Assembly (NCBI GenBank): GCA_034769895.1
Contig: JAWRYS010000716.1
Span: 119,723 to 183,722 of the forward strand
Length of the DNA stretch: 64,000 bases
Reading direction: 5' to 3'
Origin: Magicicada septendecula
Lineage: Eukaryota > Arthropoda > Insecta > Hemiptera > Cicadidae
Shown here: in pieces, positions 21,869 through 32,932 of the stretch
Position numbering within the stretch: the stretch's first letter is position 1
Layout: each line of letters starts with the position of its first letter
The notes under the pieces: generated by a model
The model's database searches: none
The model's input: the letters and a program-made list of their open reading frames with translations, nothing else
Told to the model about the DNA's origin: nothing
Program-made: the position numbers and the translations under genes

Positions 21869-23336
21869 ACTGGTTTTCATATATTTTCAAATGTGAATAA
21901 ATATTTTAAATATTGTATCAAAAAGTTAAATTCATTTTTTAAATATTTCATTCTAATTGAGATTACTATTTAGATTTTAAAAAGATTTAAATATTAAATT
22001 CTCATTAACAATAAGAAACTATAAAACAATTAATGCCATGATAGTAATTTTTTAATTTTACTACAGAAGTTATTCTTTTCTCATTAACTATATGCAATTC
22101 TTATTTGGAGGAAACATGTACTTCGTAAACTAACCAAAAATATAAAGAAACAAATGACAAAAGGTTATTTTGTTGTTATTCAAAATTATATATGCACATT
22201 AATGTAATGTATGGTTATAAATAAATCAAATCTGAAATGTGTACATAACCACAAAAACAAGAAAATTTAGGTAATGTTATTGTTCCTAATTCAACATACT
22301 TTTGTGCTCAGTGCAACAGTTTGTAAACAAACAAAATTTATGTAATCAAAAGAAAAAACATGTACTTAACATTGGCCAGTTATAAATTTTGTGTTTGAAT
22401 GTAAAAAAAAGTGTAATACTCTCAAAACCAAACCATCTCAGATATAGTTACAGACTGTCCGGGCTATCAGGCCATGGTCTTCTATTATTTAACAGACATT
22501 TCAACCTCACCATTGGAGGCCATCTTCAATGTCTAAAGGACTTAACTTTTTACTGGCAAGGTGTCTGTCAGTAACACCATAGTACTGTGGCAAAGGCCGA
22601 GATAGATACAAACTCATCTAAGATAGGTTTGTAAGGTCAATTTGGCCAGTTGTAGTATAGAAAAAGCAGAATACAGTGTAGCCACTGCACTCAATGAACT
22701 ACCAGATTTTAGACTTAGAATGCACTTTAGATTATACTGCCAACATTTGTCTACATAATACTGCTTGCAGAGTAATAATTATTACTTTGTTTTGGTTTGT
22801 ATGGGTTTGGAGTGATATGAAAATTGTTTGTCATGTTGTACAAAATTTCACCATATAAAACACTTTTTAAAAGGACAATAAATATATTTTGCAGTATTCC
22901 ACTTTATTTAGGCTACATCAGATATAAACTATATTAGGTATATGTCATGTACAAGGCTCCTTCCAAATTTTGAAACAGATTCTGAGGGACGGTACAAACA
23001 CTAAACAAACAATCCTGCCAAAACTTTTAAAACAATCCTTATGTATTCATAAATACTATTGTTTTAATAACACCTATGCACGTAAAATTATATATTTTTT
23101 TTACATTATGCTGTTACAGGTTCACGTGCTTTATATTTTTTCTCACTCATTAGTTATATAAAAAATATATTAATAACTACAAATATATTAATAACTACAA
23201 CTATCTACATTAAAAATAAATGATTTATTTTGGTTACAGCAACAATTAGTTACCTTTTCATCATTTTGTACATCGTTCATAATTATTTAATAATATAAAT
23301 ATGAAGAATACCAAAAGGAAGAGCATTTGGTCAATT
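21869..23336. other. AT-rich spacer, possible repeat fragment at about 22430-22560
   Basis: No gene seen. The segment near 22440-22560 has a distinctly more balanced composition (GACTGTCCGGGCTATCAGG and a CATTGGAGGCCATCTTC phrase) than its surroundings and resembles an interspersed-repeat fragment, but I cannot assign it. Confidence 0.4.
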
Positions 23337-23349
23337 TAGAGGGGATTAT
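23337..23349 (+). repeat. RTE target-site duplication, left
   Basis: TAGAGGGGATTAT, repeated exactly at 26323-26335. The first three bases may be shared with the element's TAG-rich tail. Confidence 0.8.
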
Positions 23350-26322
23350 CTCCGGGGTGGGACAGTATTAGGAGAAGCACACATTACGAATCATCGGATT
23401 AAGATAAGAAAAAAAGATGACAAATGAAGCATAAATTGATCATCGGAACGTGGAACGTACAGACCATGCTGCAACCAGGAAAGATGAGGGAAGTTGCTGA
23501 TGAAATGAACAGATTTCATTTGGATATTATTGCCTTACAAGAGATCAGATGGCAAGGACAAGGTGTAATCAAGAAAAGAGATTTCAAGTTCGTTTACAGT
23601 GGACCTACAGCAAGAACAGGTCAGTTTGGGACTGGGTTCATAATGAACAAGAAAATATCTGACAGGATAATTGGAATTGAACCAATATCTGATAGAATAT
23701 GCAAGCTAAGAATGAAAGGCCATTTCAGAAATATAACACTCATATCAGTACATGCACCAACTGAGGATAAATCAGATGAAGAGAAGGAGGAATTTTATGG
23801 AAAATTAACAAGAGTGTACGGAGCAGTCCCAAAATACGACTTAGTTATTCTGGGGGACTTTAATGCCCCCAGAATTTTCTGAAGGGCGTTGCTGGGAAAT
23901 TCTCCCTGCACAATGAATCCAGTGACAATGGAAGAATGCTTGCAGAGTTCGCTACAGCGTGCGGAATGATCATAAAAAGCACCAGTTTTGATCATAAAAG
24001 AATCCACTTAGGGACATGGAGAGCCCCTGGGACTGATCTAATGAATCAAATTGATCATGTCCTTGTTAGCAAAAGACATGCAACCTCTGTAGTAGACACT
24101 AGAGCAATGAGAGGTTCAAACTGTGATACTGATCACTATCTAGTGAGAACAGTGGTCAGAGAAAAGCTAGCTATGATCCAAAGAGATAAAGGAGAGAAAA
24201 GAATGAAACGGGATGTCGATAAACTTAAAGATGGTCATTGTTGTGGTCAATACCAACTAATGATAGCTAACAAACTTGATGAGGAAATCAATAATATTGA
24301 AGAAAAGTGGACAAACATGAAAGAAGCTGTTATAGAGGCGGCTAGAGAGATAGTAGGTGTGAAAAGGAGAAAACAGTCCGAATGGTTTGATGACGAGTGC
24401 AGAGAAGCTACACAGAAAAAGAATGAATGCAGAAGGAAAATGTTGGAGAGAAACACTAGACAGAATAGTGACCAATATAGAGCTAGCAAACGTGAGGCAA
24501 ACCATTTATGTAAGAAGAAAAAAAGAGAATACATGAAGAAGGTGTGTAAAATAGAGGAATTATCAGAACAGAAGAAAACAAAAAACCTGTATAATGAGGT
24601 AAGAAGTATAAACAGAAGTTACCAACCAAAGCTAAATATCTGCAAAGACAAAGATAGAAAACTAATAGCAGAAGACAGGCTGATCCTCAACAGATGGGCT
24701 GAATATTTTGAAGAAATATTAACTAAGCCTGACAAAATGGAGACTATAGAAGAGAATGTAAGAATAGGTCCAGAACCATATGTAGAAATTCCCTCAGTTG
24801 AGGAAGTGAGAAGAGCAATTAATCGACTAAAGAACGGGAAAGCGCCTGGCGAAGATCAGCTTAGCCCTGAACTGATCAAAAAAGGCGGTGGAGCACTAAC
24901 TGCACAAATTCATGATATGGTATGTAGTGTATGGGAGGAAGAGACAATTCTAAATGACTGGAAGACTGGAGTAATATGCCCAGTTTTTAAAAAAGGAGAT
25001 AAAACTGTGCGCAGTAATTATAGGGGCATAACACTGCTAAGCTGTGTCTATAAGATATTTTCCATGATTCTCCTTGATAGGCTAAATGTATATGCAGAGG
25101 AAATCCTAGGTGAACATCAAAGTGGATTTAGAGCCGACTGGAGCACAGTCGATCAAATTTTCGTCATGAGGCAGTCACTCGAAAGATGTTTCGAATATGG
25201 TATTGACCTCCATATACTGTTTATAGATTTCAGGCAAGCCTTCGATAGTGTAAATCGAAAAATGTTGCGAATAGCATTGGAAGAATTGGGAGTACCTCAA
25301 AAGATTGTGAGACTGGTACTGCTCAGTCTGAAAGATTTCAAAGGAAAAGTAGTTCTGGGAAGAAACAAAAGCCGAGATTTTACGGTTGGTACTGGAGTAA
25401 AGCAGGGTGATCCACTATCTGCAACCCTCTTCAACTTGGTACTACATTATGCTATAAACAAGATAGACTTCAGAGGACACATCTTCAAAAGGATGAGGCA
25501 ACTAGGAGCATATGCGGATGATATTGTGCTGGTAGCCAGGAACAAAAATGTATTAAAAGATACCTTTATTGAAATGGAGAGGGAAGTAAGCAAAATTGGT
25601 TTGGAAGTCAATGAGGCTAAAACAAAATACATGAAAGTGTCTGCGAAGGAAAATAGAGAATTGTTAGACCTTCACACAGGCCATTACTGTTTCCAAGGAG
25701 TTACAGAATTTAAGTACCTAGGCGTTACTCTGAATAATGAATGAAAACCGAGTGAGCAGCAAAATAGTAAATAGAATCATAACCGGCAATAGAGCCTACT
25801 ATGCAAACCAATCATTACTGAAGTCAAAGCTTCTAACTCCAAGAACCAAACTGATGTTATATAAAACACTGATCAGACCTGTTGTTGCTTATGCATCTGA
25901 GACATGGACTCTCGTAAATAAGGATATAAGCGCTCTAAGAATTTTTGAAAGAAGAATATTGAGACAGATATTTGGACCGGTGAAGGAAGGGAATATGTAT
26001 AGGATCCGAAATAACAGTGAAATAAATGAGTTGATTGGTGGACAAGACCTGGTGAGGCACATAAAATCTGCTAGAATTAGATGGCTGGGACACGTATCCC
26101 ATATGAATGTTACGAGGATGCCCAAAACTATATTAAGTGGAACGATATTGGGCAAAAGAAGAAGAGGCAGGCCTCGAAGAAGATGGCAGCAGGATGTGGA
26201 AGAAGATCTGAGAAAGATGGGCATTAGGAACTGGAGAATGAGGGCACTGGACAGAGATGAGTGGAGACGGGTCGTAGCGGAAGCCAGGGCTCACCATGGG
26301 CTGTAGTGCTGGAGAGTAGTAG
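23350..26322 (+). mobile_element. RTE-type non-LTR retrotransposon, nearly full length
   Basis: A 2973-bp insert between two exact 13-bp direct repeats. It encodes an apurinic-type endonuclease followed by a reverse transcriptase and a conserved C-terminal tail, has a very short 3' end, and finishes in a (TAG)3 microsatellite instead of poly(A). Short length, short 3' region and a small tandem repeat at the end fit the RTE clade; the exact clade needs a tree. Confidence 0.88.
23424..26306 (+). pseudogene. RTE endonuclease/reverse transcriptase polyprotein, two frameshifts
   Basis: The role is target-primed reverse transcription: the endonuclease nicks DNA and the RT copies the RNA there. The first frame (ATG 23424 to 23882) has the endonuclease motifs GTWNVQT, QEIRWQG, VHAPT and GDFNA. 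A shift just after GDFNA (about 23865-23935) leads to the second frame (to 25744) with NQIDHVLV and DTDHYLV. The RT palm follows there: NGKAPGEDQL, YRGITLL, FIDFRQAFDSV, KQGDPLSATLF, and catalytic YADD at 25511-25522. A further shift at about 25737 leads to the C-terminal RIRWLGHV / GRPRRRWQQDVEEDL block and the stop at 26304-26306. Catalytic residues are retained; the two shifts inactivate the copy. Confidence 0.94.
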
Positions 26323-26335
26323 TAGAGGGGATTAT
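26323..26335 (+). repeat. RTE target-site duplication, right
   Basis: Exact repeat of 23337-23349. Confidence 0.8.
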
Positions 26336-26513
26336 AATGACATCATCTGATGACATACGGTTACTGACAAAAATTTCTGTAATTGTGATGGATAAAAAAC
26401 CAAATTAAACACTTTGCATCATGTGTAACTGTATCTTAGTATATATAATAATAATAACAATGGCTCCCATGTATACCACCGAAGTAGCTTAGGAGTAGGC
26501 AGGGTATAATCTT

Positions 26514-26521
26514 AGTGTATA
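26514..26521 (+). repeat. 8-bp target duplication of the long-TIR element, left
   Basis: AGTGTATA, repeated at 29418-29425. Confidence 0.6.
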
Positions 26522-27034
26522 TTAGGGTGGGTCGAAAAAAGCGAATTTTCGAGTATCGAATTCTAATAGTGCGGAAAAGTTGCGTATTCGCATGCTAATA
26601 AAGGGAAAAATATTGAAAAAATTCAGATGTTTAATCTTCAGTTCGCGCAAAGGGCCTAAAGTTTGAAAAAAATGACAAAAAACACCAAATATTACCTTAA
26701 CGCTCAAATTTTACAGATTAAGTTTTTCGACTTCTAATAGCGTGAAAGTACTTCATTTTAGTTGCCTGATAATAGAAAAAATATTTTAAAAAATCGCGCG
26801 TTACATATTGAGTTCGCGCATAAGGCCTAAAGTTTGCGAATTTTGGTGAAAAATTGATATTTTTACAGTTTTACAAACAGACGGACTGTTGTATTAAAAA
26901 TACATACAAGGCCATTTTTTTTACTAATTGTTCCTATGAGTGATTTTATATATTCAACTTGGATCCGAATACATCACCTTGCAGCTCTTCGCCCATTTCG
27001 CAAAATTATTTTTGCTGAAATGACCCAGAACTCA
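26522..27034 (+). repeat. Long terminal inverted repeat, left arm
   Basis: Its inverse is 28908-29417. Both arms include the CTAATAGTGCGG and GCGCAAAGGGCCTAAAG phrases, the latter twice in variant form, so the arm has internal repetition as well. Confidence 0.9.
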
Positions 27035-27140
27035 CCATGTGGAGGTGGCTGCAATTCGAGTTCCACCCACGCCCTACCCAACCATCCAACCATTCAGGGC
27101 ATGGTAAATTATGCTGGTTCGCCACTATCAGTCAAGGGCG

Positions 27141-28905
27141 TTATCTTGAAATCGGATTTTTGGTTGAATTTTGGCATCGAAGATCTTGAGTGCAAAGTTG
27201 CTCTAATGTAGCCATCTCTGTTATCTTGTCTGCAACTTTTCCGGCGGACTCTGTCACAAGTTTTACGCATCTTTCAACTGCTTGGGTATGGCAGGGAAAG
27301 TTTAAAAATTCAAACTCAGGCAGAGTGTTATTTTGCAGAAATGATGAAATATTCTCTGTTGTCAAGCTTTCCATCATTGGAGGGGGCGACAGCTTACATT
27401 TCGTCCACTCAATCAGCTCACTGTAGTCCGTGGCACCAAAATTTATTGAAGGAGGCATAAAAGTTCTAACAGATTTTCCCTTCGGCTGTTGATTTCTTGC
27501 TTTCAGTATCCTCCTGTAACCCAACTCTCGTATATGTTGTCTCTCATCCACTATCATAGCCAACAACATGTTCTCTAGATGACAGAAGAACGCGTTTCTC
27601 TGAATCACAGGATCGATGATTTTTTTAATGTTGTCCGGCAAATGTCTCGTTATTTGTACAACCTTAAAGATATGCTTAGGACCGTATTTTACTGAGTGAT
27701 ATCTCTTAACGTCGAACCAGACAGGAGCATACGTCTTCACAATGTAACTGGCAAGTATCTTCAGTTCGTTCGTAGGACTCGATTGGGAAATGAACAATCG
27801 TAAGACCCGGTTTGCACATGTCAACCATCGGGAATGACTGAGAGGTCCAGGATCTTTTACAGCCAGATCTGGAGCACAGTCTCCTGTCTGGATTGCCTGA
27901 CAATGTCCAGAAGGTACTGTTCATCTTTACTGAGATCAGTTTTTGTTATATTGATTTCCTCGGATTCGATTGTTTCGAAATGTACTACATGTAATTTGTC
28001 ACAGCCAGGCAGTTGTTTGCCGATTTCCCCACAGAATGACGCTGGTCCCGTGGTCTCTCCGTCCAAGTACTCAAAACAAATGTCTGAAGGGCAGCTCGTT
28101 GAAGTAAGCAAATGAACCACTGCAATGGGTGCTGAATTTTGACCTCGATATTGTGAATTGCACCATTTTTTCACCCTGTGTTTGTCACTGTGCCATAGCA
28201 ACCGATCGCTTCCAGTTCATTAATGTCGAAATCATTATTTTGTAGGTAGTTTAGGATGCACTTGGCTATTTCACTTCCAATTCCATTTGCCGGTGTAACG
28301 TGGCCGATATATTGCCCACCAGGCTCACGAGTCACGCTAATGTGTTCCTCTTTCCTTGCTCTGCGGTACATTTTAGCCCCTATTTTTTCTTGAACGATAG
28401 TATTATCTTTTCTACCATCAAAATATATTCCCTTTGTTACTGTAAGCCGGAGCATTTCTTGTACTACGGCCTCTCGTGTCTTCTGTTTTTCTCTTCTTAT
28501 CTTGCTTTTGTCGATCACTAGCGACGAATCTTTTTCAGAGATCATCCAAGATCATGCAAAACACTAGAAGCGATAGCAGCTGTGGCTCTGTCAGAAACAC
28601 CAAATCTATCGCTTACTAATGCAGTAGACATCAATTTCAACCTCATTTGAGATGTAGAAGGAACTGAAGACAAATCGATTTCACTGCCTCTTTCGTGCGA
28701 AGATTTCCGAGTAGCTTCCGTGTCACATGTGTCACAGTCAGGCGCAACAGTTTCTCGCAACAATTGTAGTTGTTTTCTTTTGTCTAAGTTCAACAGTTTC
28801 TTTTCTATCCAAACTGCAAAAAGCAGCCGATCCTGGTTGTTCGTTGATCGTATATAAATTTTCTCTCAATGGGTTGGATCTTTTTGTCTTTTTCACACTT
28901 ACATT
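27141..28905 (-). pseudogene. Transposase-like gene of the long-TIR element, decayed
   Basis: On the minus strand, blocks in at least four frame segments line up end to end. The first is a basic N-terminus (about 28905-28800), then a segment with VSDRFGVSDRATAAIASSVL (28793-28542). A segment with SLVIDKSKIRREKQKTREA and GCYGTVTNTG follows (28545-28171), then FEYLDGETTGPASFCGEIGK (within 28201-27857), and the longest intact piece (27824-27141). That piece carries LPDNIKKIIDPVIQRNAFF, MIVDERQHIRELGYRRILK and FPCHTQAVERCVKLVTESA. I recognise the layout as one that recurs among uncharacterised arthropod proteins and infer a transposase from its place between long TIRs. Catalytic residues are not assigned. 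Frameshifts make the copy dead. Confidence 0.7.
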
Positions 28906-28907
28906 TC

Positions 28908-29417
28908 TGAGTTCTGGGTCATTTCAGCAAAAATAATTTTGCGAAATGGGTGAAGAGCTGCAAGGTGATGTATTCGGATCCAAGTTGAATATATAAAATC
29001 ACTCATAGGAACAATTAGTAAAAAAAAATGGCCTTGTACATATTTTTAATACAACAGTCCGTCTGTTTGTAAAACTGTAAAAATATCAATTTTTCACCAA
29101 AATTCGCAAACTTTAGGCCTTATGCGTGAACTCAATATATAACACGCGATTTTTTAAATATTTTTTCTATTATCAGGCAACTAAAATGAAGTACTTTCAC
29201 GCTATTAGAAGTCGAAAACTTAATCTGTAAAATTTGAGCGTTAAGGCAGTAGTTGATGTTTTTTGTTATTTTTTTAAAACTTTAGGCCCTTTGCGCGAAC
29301 TGAAGATTAAATATAGGAATTTTTTCAATATTTTTCCGTTTATTAGCATGTGAATACGCAACTTTTCCGCACTATTAGAATTCGATACTCGAAAATTCAC
29401 TTTTTTCGACCCACCCT
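28908..29417 (-). repeat. Long terminal inverted repeat, right arm
   Basis: Inverse of 26522-27034, with scattered substitutions (for example GCGTGAACTCAATATATAACACG against the left arm's GCGCGAA and ACATATTGAG inverse). Confidence 0.9.
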
Positions 29418-29425
29418 AGTGTATA
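29418..29425 (+). repeat. 8-bp target duplication of the long-TIR element, right
   Basis: AGTGTATA, as at 26514-26521. Confidence 0.6.
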
Positions 29426-30413
29426 CACCATGTACTATGTATAGGTACCTACATATACACGTATACAAAGTAATCTGCTAAAGGAACTTGACAACAATAA
29501 GAACTAACATTGGTATTGTTACACTTACAGTGTAATAATACATAACTATATTATAAACAATTTTTATATAACGATTTTGAAAAACATAACTGATCCAAGA
29601 AATAATATAAGAATTAATTAGCAGCTTACAGGCAAACAATATGTTATTACTAAAGATGCTGTCAATTCAAACAGCTACCAGAATAATTACCCTTGGCTAT
29701 AATCAGCAAAAGATTCTATTCGGACGTCTCAGAATAAAAACCTAAATTTTCAACTGAGCATATTTAAAATCTGATTAGCTCACTTAACACTCAATAATCT
29801 CACAGATAAAACATACACATATACAAAGTGCAACACCTGGAGCATACAGCTACAAGGTAGTAATGATGCTGTATAAATGACACAGTATATACTATAATCT
29901 ACATTAATTTCAGTTATGGGATACACATTGTTTTCATTTTCCCTAATATATATACTGTACTTCACTGACTATAGTTTTTTCTTGTAAACAATATGCATTA
30001 ATTGTGATCAACGCCCTGACAAAAAGGATTCATTTTCACCACATAGGTTTAATCGTTCACCCCACAGATTCAACTGAGAAGACATGTGCCACCAAGGCGG
30101 GCAGGATTGTCCATTAACTAATTGCAGCCATCCAATTTCTCACAAATGTTTAAGTTTGTAGGGTGGAGTATTCATCCAGTATAATACAATCATGAATACA
30201 AATCCAAAGGCAAATTTGACTAAACCAAGAAATGGAAGTAAGAGCTGCACATAGTATTGTACAAATTTAACAAAAAGATAAAGTACTAAAAATTCAAGGC
30301 AAGGAATAGATAAGGACTTCAAAGGTGCCATTATGGTCTTTCATCAAACATGAATGATGAATGGCCCTTTGACCAGATACCAAATATAAACCTGCTGAAA
30401 AGCATCTGAATAT
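29426..30413. other. Unique-looking spacer before the LTR array
   Basis: About 990 bases with no element recognised. Its only notable frame is the small hydrophobic ORF at 30140-30331. Confidence 0.4.
30140..30331 (-). CDS. Candidate 63-aa hydrophobic small ORF
   Basis: The start codon has A at -3 and G at +4, a good eukaryotic context, with a stop in frame shortly upstream. The peptide has two hydrophobic stretches (about residues 9-24 and 28-52) separated by a short segment, and a basic C-terminus (TPPYKLKHL), so it would be a small membrane protein if made. No family recognised. AT-rich DNA gives hydrophobic chance frames easily, so this is weakly supported. Confidence 0.22.
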   Translation of the reverse strand: MAPLKSLSIPCLEFLVLYLFVKFVQYYVQLLLPFLGLVKFAFGFVFMIVLYWMNTPPYKLKHL

Positions 30414-32699
30414 TGTAATGTAACAGATTTGAGGTCCCCTACGTTACATAAAAAATGAAGTAACTATGGTCTAGAACAATACCCAAATATTAAGGTTACT
30501 CAGTAATTAATACATCTGAGGTGTACATAAATTTAAAAGATGTAATAAATAATATGGGGTGTAAAATATAAACATTGTATCAAATGGGAGGAGTTTGAGA
30601 TGTAGTAATGAATTATAAAATACCATTCCAATTAATGGTTAATGTGTTACAAATTGTACTTGTTTTTATGCTGTAGCATGGTAGTGTTTACAGGATATTT
30701 ATTTTATGTTTTGGTGATAGTAAGAGGGAAGCTGTTGTTTTATAGAAGTACTTAGTCAGTGGTACTCCTTTCATTTATGTTAAAATTGTCTTTAGACAAT
30801 TAAGTATAAATACCTGTGTTAGGTATTATATTATGTTAAATGTATTGATTAAAATTGATTAATGAAGTTGTTTTGAATTAATGTTTGTAAACTTGGCCAG
30901 GATGGCAATAAGTGTTTAAAAATTGACAAGTAGTTCTTATAATTATGTTGTAAAATAATGAAAGGTTCCAGGATGAATTAATTAATAGAATAAATTAAAA
31001 ACCAGGAAATATAAATTAATGTAAGTAGCCATAAACCAGTGACTATTTGTACAGTAGGTCAGGTAAAGAAAATTAAGTTAAAAACAAAATTATTATAACA
31101 GTTGTAAGAAAACTTATAGGCCTAAATTTAATATTTGTAAAAGGAAATTAATACCTTTTTAATAAGTCCAGTATAATGAAACTACAGTAAAATATATACG
31201 GTTCAATAAGGTAGATTGGGTGAGAGTTTTAGGTAATTTGGTATAATTCCAAGCAAGGAGTATTTTATTAAAAAGAGTAGTAATGTTTTATAATTCTGGC
31301 TCTAGGATATCAAATATCATCCAATGACAGAAAGTAGTGGTTGTTAGGGTAACTAAAATGTAAAAAATCTTGTTGATTTTCAATTATTCGATTGTTATAT
31401 GCTATCGAGTTCAGATGAGGAGACACTTTTAAAAAGAATGACACAAATTGACAAATAAAAAAAGAATTTAAATTAATAAATTAAAGTCGAAAACTAATCC
31501 TATAATACAAACTGATGAATAAAAAAATAAATTAGACTTCAAAATTATAACCAAATACCTCTAAAAAGGTCGAGAAATTCTTACTTCACTCCTCAAGATA
31601 ATTCCGTTGGATTTAGTATTAAACCCGATTTCCCATCTAACCAGGAGACTAATTGAGGGAAGCAAAAGGCATAAATTAATGGAATTATAGAAAAAATATA
31701 CAAGGACCTTGTCTCTGAAGAAATAACCTTCACTTTCAAGAACAAGTTATAATACGACTCCATTTCCAACGAGACCGACTACCACAAGGATCGTAAGAGA
31801 AGAACGAAGGTCAGAAGAGTTCCCGGGGCTTTCCAGTACATCACACCGCCAATTTTATTAAGAATCGGAACACTTTTTCTGGATGGAAGTAACCAAATTG
31901 TAATCTTCAACTGTTTACAGAAATACAATGCTGCCTTGAGAGTCACCAAACCTGGTAACACCAGCTTATTTTAATTTTAATATAGTAAGAACTAATAACA
32001 TTCTGTAATACTAAGTAACCTTAATTTTGCATTACCTGGCCTTACTAATTGTTAAAAGAATCACACGTACCCTGGGATAAGAGATATTTAATATTATATT
32101 TAATTTGTATAAATTAAAAGGAACCTGGTCAACTGAACGATCGATCCATCATTGTATAATCGATATCATTCTATTGTAGTCATGAAGAGCACTTTTAGTT
32201 TGAATTAAAGTACAAAATAAATAAAGAATCCTTCTGGTATATGATGATGTTTTATGTTATTGTAGAATAGGTATTATATGTTGTGGGTGGAGTAATTTAC
32301 AGGTAAAAGGGTGATTAAAATCCGGTGAACCAGTTAACCTAGATGCAAGCCAATTACGGATAACAGCGCTCATTGTCAACAGCTGGTGGAACGTGAGATT
32401 GCCGAACTAACGTGTTTCCTGCACAATTTTTGAATTGAATTATACAATACGGACGGACTAGGGTTGGAGAGAATTCTTAATTCATTAATTAAATACATGA
32501 AGTATACCATTGATATTGCGTAAACATTGAATAATTAGGTAAACCTGTGTTATAGTATACATACAAGTTATAATAACATAATAACAAATATATTTGTCTA
32601 TTAAATTTGAGTTACAGGAGGTCACCTATAAGACTACATAAATAATATTAATAAATAACAGATTAATCGTAAAACACGTAACATCGGTTAGTTGTTACA
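30414..32699 (+). repeat. LTR 1 (2286 bp, undeleted form)
   Basis: It starts TGTAATGTAACAG at the junction with host DNA and ends GTTACA, directly before the primer-binding-like sequence. The first 30 bases of the consensus contain a TGTAACGT / ACGTTACA inverted pair. This copy has private changes (TGTAATG, CCCCTACG, ACATCTGAG). The 5' edge could be placed up to 5 bases further left by homology to the other LTRs, but those bases do not match here. The LTR is unusually long relative to the 4.1-kb interior. Confidence 0.9.
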
Positions 32700-32865
32700 A
32701 ATTGGCGAACCCAACAGTGGGGCATCATCATCTTCTATTTGCATGTTTTATTTCAAATTGATGCCTTCAACGTGGGGCTTGACGTTGATACACGGGAGTC
32801 ACACATAAGTGACAACGCAACTTATTTGTTTTGTTTTATTTGAAATTGGCGCTCAACGAGTGGGC
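32699..32865 (+). promoter_or_regulatory. Primer-binding-like site and two diverged repeats of it in the leader
   Basis: Directly after the LTR comes ATTGGCGAACCCAACAGTGG (32701-32720, then GGC). Similar motifs follow at 32757-32778 (ATTGATGCCTTCAACGTGGG, then GC) and 32845-32865 (ATTGGCGCTCAACGAGTGGG, then C), the latter two each preceded by a GTTTTATTTSAA phrase. The first occupies the normal tRNA-primer site. All internal regions share this leader. The tRNA is not identified. Confidence 0.6.
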
Positions 32866-32932
32866 TTTATTTAAGTAAAAAATCGTCTTAATTATTACTT
32901 AACTTGAGCAGGCAACCATTAGAGGCACAGGA

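Larger units (their letters stand above)
26522..29417 (-). mobile_element. DNA transposon with about 510-bp terminal inverted repeats, superfamily uncertain
   Basis: The left arm 26522-27034 and right arm 28908-29417 are inverse copies with few differences. The ends read AGGGTGGGTCGAAAAA and its inverse. An 8-bp direct repeat (AGTGTATA) flanks it. A decayed gene of about 1.75 kb lies between the arms on the minus strand. Long TIRs with an 8-9 bp duplication occur in Mutator-like, P, hAT and Zisupton-like groups; the sequence alone does not let me choose. Confidence 0.85.

Noticed and set aside
22430..22560. Possible further hammerhead or Penelope pseudo-LTR
   Set aside because: The phrase around GGCCATCTTC recalls repeat sequence, but no CTGATGA/GAAA core is present and no paired copy exists in the window.
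26936..27211. 91-codon plus frame in the left TIR
   Set aside because: Same sequence occurs inverted in the right arm, and the frame opposes the transposase-like gene; it is incidental.
31779..31961. 60-codon minus-strand frame inside each LTR
   Set aside because: It is identical in all LTRs only because the LTRs are identical, has no recognisable domain and no supporting start or promoter signals.
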